Assembly: GCA_002633025.1 (NCBI GenBank)
Contig: NMRB01001178.1
Coordinates: 76,286 to 140,285, forward strand
Reading direction: 5' to 3'
Length of the DNA: 64,000 nucleotides
DNA from: Notospermus geniculatus
Taxonomy: Eukaryota; Nemertea; Pilidiophora; Heteronemertea; Lineidae
The position numbers were made by a program, and so were the translations under genes. The notes beneath the pieces were generated by a model. It searched no databases. It worked only from the letters and a program-made list of their open reading frames with translations, and was not told the origin of the DNA. Numbering within the stretch: position 1 is the first letter of the stretch; the number at the start of each line of letters is the position of its first letter. Shown piece by piece: positions 21,420-33,064 of this stretch.

Positions 21420-21890
21420 GGTACCAGACATATATGACCTTGACCTTGGATCATACTTACTGTTCAAGGTCATTAAAAGGTCACGGTCAAGGTCAAATAA
21501 AGACTGTACCATTGCCCAACACATAGATTCACACGGGATTTCTCAAATGAGGAGTACTTTGCTTCAGTAGAGAAGATGAAGGTCAAGTGAGAGTCTTTCC
21601 TTCGTTTCATCTTGGGCTTGGAGGTCATTTCAAGGTCACTTCAAGGTCACACGGTCATCAAGGTCAAATATCGGCTGCCATCAGAACCCCATCAAGTTTG
21701 GTGTCTAACCGAAGGTAAGATCCATGTGGAGTATACCTACAAATACACAAAATTAAAGATCAAGAGTTTTGCCCTCATTTGACCTTGGAGGTCATTTCAA
21801 GGTCATAAAGGACAAAAAGCGTCAAGGTCAAGAAGTTGAAGTATCGAAATCATCCGAACCCCATCATGTTTGGTGTCAAATCGAAGGTAA
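21420..21890. repeat. AAGGTCA-rich repeat region
   Basis: TCAAGGTCA and its complement TGACCTTGA recur about a dozen times, with two related sub-blocks (about 21680-21720 and 21855-21905) sharing ATCCGAACCCCATCA-like and GAAGGTAAGATCCA-like words. The word equals a nuclear-receptor monomer site (ERR/SF-1 type). Its presence in similar repeats at 57655 and 63800-64000 favours repeat ancestry over an enhancer. Confidence 0.6.
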
Positions 21891-21993
21891 GATCCAGGAG
21901 GAGTACAAATATACAAGTTAAAAAGGCTTTCAAATATTATCTGAAGGCAATAAATGAGCTGAAAAGTATCATCAGACTTCATCCTACCCTGCT

Positions 21994-24927
21994 TTATTGC
22001 TCCTGGAAAGACAGATCACCAGCTACGAAGTCTGCCAGAAACTCGACGATTGTCAATGAGTAGTCCTCAGCTGAATTCTCATCCTCTGTCCAATACCCTA
22101 CTGTAACCTTTGGTATCTTTAGTCTCTTCACTCTAGTGTTCACAACTTTACCATGATACAAAGTCTGCTCTCCTTCCCCTGTGTACCAGAAGTGTTGAAT
22201 GTAGAGGCCTTCAAGTTTTGAAGGGGTTTCCTTGATGGACTGAACCATCTCAAGTTTATCATCCTCAAGGCTGATGCTCCCCAGGTCCAACAACTCACTG
22301 TCACCAAGTACAAAAGCTTTCACCTTTCTCTCAATGTCTTTTCCCACATTTTCACTGAGGCGCTGATCCTTCACATGTCCTATGAGATCCTCACGCTGCT
22401 TCCGCATAGCCCTCACTTTCCTGGCTCTGTTTATGGCAAAATCTATCAGCGCTTCTTGTTCTTCCTCAGTTTTTTCCTCAAGCCAGTCAAGTGTCTTGTT
22501 CTTCTTTGCCTTGACCTTTCCCTCTATGAATGAAAAACTGGCATTAGGTGCCTTCCTGTACAAATAGTCAGTCAGTCCCAATGTCTGCTCAGCAAAAATG
22601 TTATGAGCTGGAGCTGAAGCAGCCTGGATTATCTGTTCTTCAGATGGATTTGAAAGCACTCCCTTCAAATAGTCCTGTAGCTGTCTCTCCAAGACAGTCA
22701 CAACAGCAGTAATCAATTTACATACCAGTTGCACGAATACCTCTGCCTGTGTTTCACTGACATCCCTGAGTGCTTGGCATATTTTGTCCTCCATGTCCAA
22801 TTCACGGCCGAAGATATCATTTCGCATGGTGAGTACATTCTGTGGTTCCAACTGCAAAGCCTTGAGGTTTTCCACCGCAACTTTCATTGTTGGCACCAAT
22901 GCCAGGTGAGTAAGATTGTTCTCATTTGCATAGAACACACGCATCCATGGCCCTGTAACCAGTTTACCCAAAAGACCAAGGGCTTGGAGATGCATCACAA
23001 GTTCATCATTTGACAAATCTTTGGCAACTGCTCGGAGGAGGCCATTCTTGAGTCTTGAGGTTCGACAGTATGTCTGTAGTGGCTGACGGTAAGTGAAGAT
23101 CACACCACCCAAGTGGAACAGGCAATGCAAGCGATTGCCAACATAACAGATGAACAACTTCTTTGGAATCTCAGACGACTTCAAAAAATGTTTAAATCCA
23201 CTAGGATCTCCAGTTCCTTGTTTATATCGAAGTTTGGTGACACCGTAAATCAAATTGACAGCTGCACAGCCTTTGCCAAGAGTTTCTCCTTTTACCTGGA
23301 AATCGGCGTCAAGCTTCTTCAGTTCATCTCTACAGGCCTTGGCCATCCCATCTAATGGGTGCACATTACACTTGAGTTCCAATAAGCTTATATCAAGGGC
23401 CTCTTCTAGTTTACCGACTACACAGTGATTAACCGCAACTCGGTCACTGATGGTATTTTTCAAATTACTAGCAGCAGTTGACAACAGGGCTGTCTTGTCC
23501 TTCTTATGGTACAATGAATAGGCTTCAACCACATCACCGATTGCAACTTGAATGTGACTAGCATAATCCTCTGTTGTCCCACCTGGAATAGCCCCCACTT
23601 GAAGCAAGTAGCCCCTAGGAGGTACAGATGAAGTGGTCACGTGAACCTCATTAACATGGTCTGCATCTAATGAAGTTGCATCCCAGGCTAGAGTTAAATT
23701 TTCATTAGATACAAGCACTTCACCAACCTGAATATCACTGATAGTTCCAATCTCAATGACAAACTGAGCAACAGTTTTCTGGTCAGGTAAACTGTCAAGT
23801 TCTGTTCCAGCCAAGTTCTTGAGTACAGAATTGATTGTCTACCCAACTGACCCCACTGGAACTTGATTGGCCAAACACCTGTATGCTGCTTTTCTGAACT
23901 GAAAATTGTAAGCCTTTTTGTCTTTTTTAGCTGAAACCACAGAGCTTTCTGGACATTTGGATTCTTCCTCCAAAGACACCAGAGAAGAATGCAGATCATC
24001 TCTTTCAGTAGTAACTTCTGTGTTTTTTCTTTTCAGAAATTCTATTTCATTTTTAAGTTTTTCCATTTCTAACCTGTGCTTTTCTTTCAACCTAGCCCTT
24101 CCAAACTTGACATTTGACCTAGACTTCCTCACAGATGACAGAGTCTCCTTCAAAGAATCAGAGCTAGTAGGCCTATCACAACGAGCGTGTTTTTTTAGCT
24201 GTCCCTTATAGTTGTCCTATCAGAACGCAATGATGATTCAATGTTGCTTTTTCGTTTGGCTTTTTGTTTCCACTTTCTAAGTTCCTCTCTCTTGGAAATA
24301 AGTTCCTTATGAAAATCACATTTGTCTATTTCAACCTTCCTTATTTGCTTTCGTAGTAGTACATTGTTACGATGCACCGCTAGAGAATCAAGGCGCCGGC
24401 TAAAACACTTTCCACAATCCGAATTAAGTCTTTTGGTTGGGCTGAAGGAAGACTTCGGAATTGGAGATCCATTCTGAACCACAGTGGAGGCTGCAGCTGG
24501 AGTAGAGTTCTGATCAGAGTCACATTCCGGAACTGGTTGAGTTTCTGATGAAGGAGCTGAAGACGACGCTTGCGTTTTAGTGCCAGGGAGAATGAATACT
24601 TCATTAACAGTCCTAACAATTTGCCCCCAACTTGCATGAATGTTCTTATGTTTTTCAACGAGATTGACTGCCCTTTTCACAGAAATTCTTAGGCTATCCA
24701 GGGAAGTAACAGAGTCTATACCAGGATAATTATTTTGGATCAAGATGTCTTGTAGAGACTTCGCCGTAGAAGCAAAGTCTGTTTTTTTTCTCCACCAATG
24801 AGTGCAGGAACAGAATGAAACCCTTGCGAATAGAGGGGGTCACCAGGTGTCCAGAATCATCTACATCAGTCTTGAATCCAGTGATAAGATCTCTAAGATC
24901 CTTGAGGGTCTTCTTTTCCACCATCAT
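21994..24927 (-). pseudogene. Large transposase-like gene with two frame shifts and one in-frame stop
   Basis: The reading begins MMVEKKTLKDLRDLITGFK at 24927. It shifts frame at a T8 run (24782-24789) into LQDILIQNNYPGIDSVTS, shifts again near 24215-24225, meets TAG at 23841-23839, and then stays open for about 600 residues to 21994. The N-terminal third has a Ser/Pro-rich linker, a CGKCFSRR motif and a long coiled coil (KEKHRLEMEKLKNEIEFLKR). The C-terminal part has ENLTLAWDATSLDADHVNEV, where the aspartate resembles the first acidic residue of an RNase H-like transposase, then LELKCNVHPLDGMAKACRDE and a helical C-terminus. The total is about 970 residues. It lies inside matched terminal repeats, so a transposase role is inferred. 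I know similar predicted proteins from sea urchins and cnidarians but no settled family name. Confidence 0.65.
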
Positions 24928-25868
24928 CAGCTGATCATGAACTCATAATTGGGATGGAACCTGAAAACAAGAAAGATGCAACAATTTTCTGTGCCCCACA
25001 GTACTTATTTAAATGAAATCAAGGCAATATTCCCATTACAGATTCATTTTGAAGTTAAAACACACAAAAAATTCAGAAAGGGAGATACAAGATCTGAAAA
25101 ATCATGCGAAAACACAATACCATGTGAAAAGCACATGGCTACTTACAGTGTAAACAAATGACGTCATAGTGACGTCGCGCCAATCAGGAGCGTCATCGGT
25201 GGGCACGTGACCCAATCAAGCCCAGCAGACAAGATTTTTACAGAAACGGATGCCTGAAATATCGAATCAATCCTACAATATAAAACCGTCTTGCAATTTA
25301 TTACCATATCATATGAATTATATGATGTCTGCACTTCACCTTTGATGCCTTATGTTTGCACCAAAACGTGTTTTGAAGTGTTTATTTCAGTGTTGGAATC
25401 TCATCTCACCACACAGATCTGGCCCAGTCATGGAGCCTGGTAGCTGTTTCTCGGCATATAGAAATGTATGTTCGGTAGTACATGCGGCCATGAAACTTTC
25501 TGGAGACCGATTTGGGATGATTATGCAAGTGTCGAAGGGGCAGGAAAGGTGTCGAATTAAAATTTCTTACCTTAATCGGCCCTAGATCATTGTTTACACC
25601 CTCTCGGCTTTTGATCAAATCGTATTCACTTAAAAATCGGCATATTTTCACGGGAAAAACGGGAGAAGTTCTCGGACCTCCGAGATCGGATTCTGACAGC
25701 GGAACTAGTCACAGGAAGTATCCTGTTTTTCGTGACCGCCGCTGAAAAAGGGGTCGCGATTGGCCCCTGACGGCGGCGTCGCGCGTAACGGTTTTTAATG
25801 TCACAATTTTGGGTAATGAGTTGCGTCTTTGTTTTAGAGCGTCGTGACGTCGTATGTGCAAGTGCCTA

Positions 25869-26344
25869 GATTATGGGGAGTAGGCCTACGGCTGCCCTAA
25901 CTGTAGACAGTTCGATAAAACTAAATCGGTCATACGAAATGCGCGTGGGCCTACTTACCGGTTCTTCATGGATGTCTACTTTGTTATACCGGTAATTAAA
26001 AATCCAAGAGAACATACGTGAACATCCCGACGGTTTGAGGCGAAGTGTGGTGCTGATGTAGGCCACCAGATGGTTATTCCAGGGGTCAGCAGTCAGTGGT
26101 GCCTTTGTTTTAGTCGACGTCTTTGATTGGGTTGGCACTCTGCCACCAGTCAGCGTCAGAGCACGCACCTGTGCTCAATATGCAATATCATATCCGGAAC
26201 AATTCTTATCTGTTTTAGGGGTCGTCTAAAAATTTTGATGCCAAAAAAGACGAAATGAATTCGTTGGGTGGGGGTGGGGTGGGGGGCAGGGGCGTTTTCC
26301 GTTTGGGAAGGACCACAATTAATCTTGCTTGAAAAAATTGGCAT
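25869..26344. other. Gene-free spacer
   Basis: No gene is seen. It contains a G-rich run GGGTGGGGGTGGGGTGGGGG near 26266-26286. Confidence 0.4.
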
Positions 26345-26620
26345 CACTCATTTTTTGCATGAGAATGACTATTTCTATGGGCAGCCTTTAGAAAGGAACA
26401 AAAAGGAACAAGGTATATAATACAAGTGCTATTGTTCTGCATATCACTCTTTTTTGCATGAGAATGACTATTTCTATGGGCACCCTTCAGAAAGGAACAA
26501 AAAGGAACAACGTATACAAGTGCTATTGTTCTGCATATCACTCTTTTTTGCATGAGAATGACTATTTCTATGGGCAGTCTTCAGAGAGGAACAAAAAGGA
26601 ACAAGGTTTAAAAATGTGTC
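26345..26620. repeat. Tandem repeat, three units of 77-102 bp
   Basis: Three consecutive copies start near 26345, 26447 and 26542. They share TTTTTGCATGAGAATGACTA and GAAAGGAACAAAAAGGAACA, and the first two also share CAAGTGCTATTGTTCTGCAT. The period differs because the first unit has an extra TATAATA. Confidence 0.85.
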
Positions 26621-27117
26621 ATCACATGTTTTTCTTCATGATTTTTCCATGTGTAATATCCCTACAGCCGGATGAGGGCAATGTTCTAGGTCCGCCAGTT
26701 AGTCAGGAAAGTCAATAATTTTGCTTTTCTGACATCAATGACGAATATAATTTTTAGACGGCCCCTAATTATTACTATCTCTTCACGTGGCCTATTATGG
26801 TCATAATTTGACTTAACCCTATCTTTTCGTCTGGCTATGGGCCCAGTACCAGGCCCACTACAAATTTGAAAATCTACCCAGAATCTGTTGCTAATGTAGG
26901 GATGGTTTCCTTTAGGGCCTACAGTGCTGGCTGGTGGATGTCTCGGTGCCATGTTTATATTATAGGCCCTACAAGAAGGATCGTGGCAAATATGGCAAGG
27001 AGCTGAAGGTTGTGGTGGCCCGGATGTGGTGGCCACTCATTTTCCGAAAGAAGTCAAGGGCCAACATTCTTGCGGAAAGGCATGCATACAAGTGCTTGCA
27101 AAAGTATGGCTGTCCCT
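26621..27117. other. Unassigned spacer
   Basis: A plus-strand frame around 26940-27130 is open but has no recognised domain or splice support. Confidence 0.3.
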
Positions 27118-27545
27118 TCATAAATGCCACGCAGGTACAAACTGACAATTCAATTCATTACAGAAATAAACACCAGCCTCATACAGATGCTGTAAATCTT
27201 GTGGCATAATTCCAAAAATGACATCACTAAAAATAGCCGCATCTTGTCGCTTTAATTCTGCAAGCAGTGATCGTGATTTCGGGGCACTTTTGGGAAGTGC
27301 ATCGGCCTTGTCTTTGTCTCGGCTTGGAGCTTTGTCCATGGCAGGGACACTTTCAGGAACTGCATCAGCCTTATCTGCGTCTCGGCTTGGAGCTTTGTCC
27401 ATGGCAGGGACACTTTCAGGAACTGCATCAGCCTTTTCTGCGTCTCGGCTTGGAGCTTTGTCCATGGCAAGGACACTTTTGTTAACTGGGAGGTCTTGGA
27501 GTCGTTTTGTTCCTTTTGAATCATATAGGCCCTGCCCCGAGTATC
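27118..27545 (-). CDS. Fragment of a repeat-containing ORF, unknown protein
   Basis: The minus-strand frame is open from about 27545 (YSGQGLYDSKGTKRLQDLPV) through three copies of a 21-residue unit (MDKAPSRDAEKADAVPESVP) to LLAELKRQDAAIFSDVIFGI and MPQDLQHLYEAGVYF, ending at 27118. The DNA period is 63 bp, which keeps the frame. Upstream, beyond a stop, a frame with TDFLFGDEIAKTLKELKQTG reads like ORF1/gag proteins of tyrosine-recombinase or similar retroelements, but this is only a resemblance. The opposite strand is also open across the repeat. Confidence 0.4.
27305..27475. repeat. Three-copy 63-bp tandem repeat
   Basis: Copies of a unit containing GGAGCTTTGTCCATGGCAGG and TTCAGGAACTGCATCAGCC sit about 63 bp apart, near-identical, so the expansion is recent. 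The length is a multiple of three on both strands. Confidence 0.85.
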
Positions 27546-28442
27546 AGCTTGTGAAAAAGGTCTCCCGACTCAGATCACCCGTTTGTTTTAACTCCTTAAG
27601 GGTTTTCGCAATTTCGTCCCCAAAGAGGAAGTCAGTTACATGTACCATCGTGGTATCGGAGAATACAGTGTTTCGTTGCATATTTCTTCTTCATCCCCGG
27701 TTTCATCTGTTCTTTTTCTTTCAAAGACATGCTATGGCAGACATGCCCCGTCAGGGAAAGTGCATCGGCGAGTTTCTCAAACGCACCCTCCTTATCTCCC
27801 CTGTTTTGCTACCTTGGTGTGATTCCGGTGTGAATTAAAATAGTCCTCTATGTGATAAAATATTATGCGTAAAACCGGGAGGAAGATGAAAAGAATATAG
27901 GTGAAGGGTGAAATCAGGAGTTAGTAGCAGATGACAACACGCTTTATTTTGTTTTCTCTATACATAGTGATTGGTGTCTATGGATGGCTTCTGCCGGATT
28001 CAGACTCTGTCGATAGGCATAATTGTCGGTCTTCAGTTAGGACTCTGCAGTTCCCTATCATGGACACCGCTGAATTATAAGTGCCATTTGGAGGCATCAC
28101 TGCGTCTTCTGCTGCTTGCCTCTGGATGTTCCGGATGAATTGTATTATGTTTTGTAAATAAGGTGTCATTGTCCTATTGTATATGTGTTGAAATGTCAGG
28201 CCCTGTTTGTTTAGTTAACTTCTGTTGGGTCTGGGCCTTTTTAATTTACGTTGGGAAGGAGTGTGGGAAAACTGCCCCTTTAAGCCCAGAGGGTTTTATG
28301 TTTATGGTTTAAGGGTATGTAATTGACCACCCTTAATACCAGTTCACTGTGGGCTTATTTGCCATGGTAACCAGACCATTGGCATTGTGTGCCTGCTCAT
28401 GGGTGTGAAGTAACCTCAATAATACAGTCAACCAGGGCACTT
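27546..28442. other. Unassigned spacer
   Basis: It holds the broken upstream part of the 27.1-kb ORF (to about 27700 on the minus strand). No other gene is seen. Confidence 0.35.
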
Positions 28443-28801
28443 CTAGTGTCCAATGGAAATACCTAGTAAGTCACATTTTTGGAAAAAATGAGTTAAGGCC
28501 AAATTCGTACTCTCTGGGTATTGTTTCATCATAGTAAACAGTTTTTGTTTGCAAAATGTTCGCCAAAGCCTCGGAAAGACAGTGGTGCACAGAATTGTGA
28601 CTTACTACATTTTTACCTTTGCAAATTCAGCATGAAATCGGAGGTAAAACATAGCAAATTGTATTTAATCCTGTTGTATGACATATTTTTAATTAGGAGT
28701 GTATTCCACAACAAAACTCTTCCAAGTTGTCATTCCACATAAACCCATTTTTCTCGAAAACAACAAAATGTGACACACTAGATATTTCCATTGGACGCTA
28801 G
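28443..28801. mobile_element. MITE of about 360 bp
   Basis: Terminal inverted repeats of about 37 bp start CTAGTGTCCAATGGAAATA and end with the complement TATTTCCATTGGACGCTAG. The interior is A/T-rich and non-coding. Confidence 0.8.
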
Positions 28802-29096
28802 ACTTGGCCACTAGCTACTCTTGGAGAAGGACGCATTCCTGAACGAGGGACTTTTACATGTATATGCATGCTGTGCTACACATTAGACGTTGAGACGTTG
28901 AAGCTTGCAACAAGGACAACCCTTGGAGGTCGTACCGGTATCACTGAAGATAAAGTATGGAGTGAGTAACCTCCTTCGAAGACGCGACACTTTTTATCAC
29001 AGTACTAAGTGGTCGAACACGGGATAACCACGTTATTCGCCTTGGAGCTGTTTTTTTAGTCTTATAGGGAAAGTTCCACACCCAAACGAATGGAAA

Positions 29097-29253
29097 TGTC
29101 CCACCCGTGACACTATAAAACGGTACTGCCATCAATTTACCTACCAATGCATGGGGTTAGGTCTTCATGAGTATTGACCACCAAGCAATAAAAAAGATTT
29201 ATTCCTTTTAATTACCAATTAAAGTGAAAAGGGTATTTGTCACGGGTGGGACA
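29097..29253. repeat. Short inverted repeat around TGTCCCACCCGTGACA
   Basis: TGTCCCACCCGTGACA at about 29097 is mirrored by TGTCACGGGTGGGACA at about 29238. The 125 bp between are unremarkable. Confidence 0.65.
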
Positions 29254-30328
29254 GAATTCTCAGTGGCTTTCGGAAACTGCGCTGTAACAACTGATTCTTG
29301 AGGAAATCAGCTAAACGATATATGGTGCAATAAACTAGGGACATGTGTGCTTTGCTTGACTGGAGGCAAACCTCAGTTCGTTTGCACCGTTCGACCCTAA
29401 ATTTTACCTCCTCCGTCGTACAGATTTTACGAGATTGGCCCATTTTCAATACCCCCAAACCGTGAAAATATCATGGTCAACCCACAAATAAAACTATGTG
29501 GTTTGAAGTTTTAGGTTAGGGTTATGTTGTGTTCGAAGAGTTCCAACGAAGGTCTGGGACCAATCTAGGAGCCCATGCATCTCGCCATTTCTAATGGTAA
29601 AGGCATTGGCCATGCATTACAGGTGCATGACCAGGTGTTGACAGGAAGAAAATGGCGCCCGCCATGGAGGGGACACACCGAATTGTCGGCCTGAGATAAC
29701 ATATATATTGACCGAGGCCGCTTGAGCCGAGGTCAATAATGTTTTTTTTGAGGGTGACATTTTGGTCTGTCCCCCGACATGAATTTTTGTCGAGGAATAT
29801 AACGACGTTAAAATGTTAATAATCGGCATATAGCCCTGTTCACACGGAGTCGGTTCGACTCGGATGAAGGCCAGTTCACTTGCCTTTTATACCGTAAAAA
29901 AATCCATGCGACTTCTATCCATCCAACTTTTGCATCAACGTCGTTGGATTTCCATTCTTCTGACCGCTACCATCCATCCGTGTCGATATTCCCCAAAAAG
30001 GAAACACGGATACCGTCTATTTTATCGGTAAAAATACATTTACTACATCATATCTCTTATGTTTCAGACGTATTATGCGGACGTTCCTGTTTTGGTCAAA
30101 AGTGGCCTGGTCCGGCACCGAGAGTCTACTGTCATCGTCACTCACTCCATGCATTTCCAGCCGAAGCAAACTGATGACGTCATAATCTTTATTCAAACTC
30201 GATGTACAAATCTCGTGCATTTCCAAGCCAGAATACCCCCAGTATTTAGCATATTTTGCTTTCCTAGTGTATAAAAAATTTATACCGAACACTCCCAACG
30301 CTTCGTTAGTAATGATGATGTGTGCGGA
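29254..30328. other. Gene-free spacer
   Basis: No supported gene. A small GAGCCGAGGTCAAT palindrome-like word (about 29710-29740) is the only local structure noted. Confidence 0.35.
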
Positions 30329-30871
30329 TAGTCCAGTAAAAATATGAAAAAAATCCCTTGACCCCAAACAAATTGCAATAGTTTGTTTTATGACTGGAAC
30401 TTGTTCTATGGGTGTCAAGGAACATCCCACCCAAAATCCCCCAAAATCTGACGACGGGAAATTACGTAATCAGCATAAATCGAATATGGCCGCCAAAGTA
30501 CTTTTTGAGGTGGTGTATCTCCTTAACAGTTGCTTTTAGGGCCTATAAACGTATTACAAATGTATATAAATGTGGTACCAAAGAATGGATTAAGCCCATC
30601 AAAAGCACTGGGGGACGTAGATATGACGTAGTTATGACGTCATAGTGATATTTCGACATGAATATGACATCACTGCCACAAAGAACACCCAAATCACTAG
30701 GTCAACTCACCAGAATCCCAATTAAAGCAGCCTATGCATATCCTTTATGTGTTATTCATCAATGCAAAAAGTGAACTCCTTTTAAGTCAAGTCATGTTTC
30801 AACACTGATCATCATTACAAAATTCACGAAAATATCCCTCTGCTATATGCAGAGAGTCCAAATCTTCTGTG

Positions 30872-31110
30872 TCAATTGAATGTTCCTGTATGTGCCTTCT
30901 TGGCATTCCCCACAAGCACTGGTACATTCAAGTGGTTGTTGTCGCCGAGTCCCTTTGCACTGACATCAGTCATCTTGATGATGAGTGATTCTGGTGCTGG
31001 TAACGAATCCATTGTTTTAGGATAAAATGGACCGTTCTTTAAGGTCCAGCCCCATTCCTCTGGTCGGACGTCATTTACTTTTCCCACCCAGGTTTGAACT
31101 TGGTGGTAAA
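30872..31110 (-). pseudogene. Left-arm copy of a TE-associated gene fragment
   Basis: The minus strand reads HQVQTWVGKVNDVRPEEWGW, then TLKNGPFYPKTMDSLPAPES and LNVPVLVGNAKKAHTGTFN. The order (QVQxW.G, then EEWGW, then a PAPESL block) matches predicted proteins abundant in marine invertebrate genomes, in which a Cys-rich segment usually follows PAPE.L. Here LNVPVLVGNA follows instead. I cannot assign a biochemical role. The mirrored copy at about 31810-32025 on the plus strand has stops. Confidence 0.55.
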
Positions 31111-31438
31111 CAAGGAATGAACGTCATTTGACAAGAGTCAGATGCTGGTGGAGGCTGCGAGCATCAATGTTAGTTATTTACCAACCACTTTGTTTATGAA
31201 TCGCTTTTCCGCAACATATCCAATGTATGGAGTACCCCCCTCCCGCTGCATAAGGGGAGACAAGTAGCTTTTCCCTGCATTCACAAAACTTTCCAAGCAC
31301 CTGCTTCCGAAGAGAACACCTTTGCAAGTTTCATAAACTCCTTTCCATCGCTGTTTAACAGTTGAGAAGATGTGTCACATCCAGACATTGCATTGGATGA
31401 ATGGAAGGACCTGGCAAATATGTGGACCGAGCTTGTCT

Positions 31439-31672
31439 TTAAGGAGGCAAAATGTTTAACAGAGGGAACCTTGAGCTTGCTTTCTCAGATCTAAAATGAA
31501 AGCCCTTTGCATCTGGTTTCAAATGGTGGCACATGAGAATGAGAATGAGAAGGTCGGTGTCTTCTCCAATGACATGGGTCACTCCTTTAATTGAATATTC
31601 TCCTCCCATCAAGTTGTGAATGCAGGGGAAAGCTACTTGTCTCCCTCTGTGGTGGTGGGAAGGGGGATGCAT
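31439..31672 (-). pseudogene. Central fragment with an EDTDLLILIL motif
   Basis: The frame contains IHNLMGGEYSIKGVTHVIGE followed by DTDLLILILMCHHLKPDAKG and FHFRSEKASS. A GxDTDLLVLLLHH-type segment is familiar from the same group of marine invertebrate predicted proteins that carry the QVQxW and PAPESL blocks. It lies mostly in the unpaired centre of the palindrome and, on the minus strand, precedes the left-arm fragment, so the two may come from one ancestral gene. Confidence 0.5.
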
Positions 31673-32495
31673 TGGATATGTTTTAGAAAAAAAAGCAGTT
31701 CACAAACAAAGTGGCCAGTAGGATACCTAGTGCTGTGTTGATAACCTCCTCCAGCGTCCGACTCTGCCAAATACCATTCACTCCGAGTTTACTACCATGT
31801 TTAAACCTGGGTGGGAGAAGGAAATGATGTTCGAGCAGAGGAATTCTGCTGGACCTTAAAGAACGGTACGCTTAAATGCTAAAACAAATGACCCGTTACC
31901 AGCACCAGAATCACTCGTGAAGGTGATTCTGTGACAAAAATCGATGTAGCTGCAGAAAACATGAACTTGAATGTACCAGTGCTTGTGGGGAATGCCGAGA
32001 AGGCACAAGCAGGAATATTCAATTGACATCATCCAAGAGGAAGTTACACGTAAGTAGGGAAGTTTGGCAACCTTATGGTTTACGTCTACGTTTACGATTT
32101 AACGACGTCATGACGTCATCACAGAGGAGGTTTCCCGTGTAATTTAAAATGTTGTCGATGTATCCCATTTTTGGCCGGCCCTCAAAGAGATAGGTTCATC
32201 ATTCATGTCAAAATATCACTATGACTTTATAACTACGTCATATCTACGTCCTTCACTGCTTTTGATGGGCTAAATCCATTCTTTGGTACCACATTTATAT
32301 ACATTTGTAATACATTTATAGGCCCTCAAAAAGTATTTTGGCGGCCATATTGGATTTATGCCGATTACGTAATTTCCCGTCGTCAGATTTTGGGGGATTT
32401 TGGGTGGGATGTTCCTTGACACACATAGAACAAGTTCCAATCATAAAACAAACTATTGCAATTTGTTTGGGGTCAAACTTATATTTACTGGACTA

Positions 32496-33064
32496 GGAGG
32501 TTTTTGGCAAAAGAACCTCTTGTTGCCGTATTGTAGGACGCGTGTGAAGGTTTTGAAGAACAAGAAGAACCTGCAAGCGATATTTGACCTTGTTTATAAA
32601 GATGAGAACGGGATATTTCGCCACATGGAACAAACACAACCAGGGCCGACCAGGGTTACCCTGGAGAATTTTGATCGGCAGTTGAAACTGAAGAGTTGAA
32701 TTGTGGAAGAGAACATAGGTTGTTTTCCCATTCTCAAGTTTCCGGTGTAGGTCGTAAAATGTCAAGGACATTGCTGATGGCGCGGACACGAAACAATAGA
32801 AAACAAATCTTAACATATCCACGGTGTAAATAAGCTGGTGGACATGTCCACTAACATCAACTTCTTTGCATTTTTCTTTCGGCGGAGGAGGGAGATTTAC
32901 AGTCAATTTCCCACTTGATAACTGATACACCCGTATTTCCTTAATAATGAGATATTTTCTTCGGGTCTTCCTGACAAGAATATACAGGAGATAGTCAAGA
33001 AGGCTGGTGGAATAGAAAACGGTATCTTTAGATAAACGGAAATAGTAGGTGAAATTATATGATA
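32496..33064. other. Spacer with one open frame
   Basis: The plus strand from about 32538 to 32699 encodes KNKKNLQAIFDLVYKDENGI and RHMEQTQPGPTRVTLENFDR. It is tidy enough to be an exon or TE fragment but has no recognised domain. Confidence 0.3.

Larger units (their letters stand above)
20406..25868. mobile_element. Putative 5.46-kb DNA transposon
   Basis: The 16-mer TAGGCACTTGCACATA at 20406-20421 is exactly mirrored at 25853-25868. A second word, CTCATTACCCAAAA..TGTGA, is also present near both ends in opposite orientation (about 20586 and 25803). Between them lies a single large minus-strand transposase-like gene (21994-24927), so the element has termini, gene and plausible size. I could not see an obvious target duplication: the flanks are CTTAG on the left and GATTA on the right. 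Confidence 0.7.
30329..32495. mobile_element. Giant palindrome (2.17 kb) carrying captured coding sequence
   Basis: The left arm 30329-31289 and right arm 31617-32495 are reverse complements with indels over most of their length. Matching landmarks include GACCCCAAACAAATTGCAAT near the ends, ACGTAATTTCCCGTCGTCAG, GTACCACATTTATATACATT, and an inner pair around GAATGCAGGGGAAAGCTACTT. The unpaired centre is about 327 bp. The arms encode, on the minus strand of the left arm and the plus strand of the right arm, the same protein piece (PAPESL, LNVPVLVGNA), so a coding segment was duplicated in inverted orientation. The right-arm copy has decayed more. Confidence 0.85.

Noticed and set aside
21994-24927. 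Interpreting the breaks in this gene as introns
   Set aside because: No GT/AG pairs of usable length occur at the two shifts or at the TAG; the frames abut within a few bases, so indels or errors are simpler.
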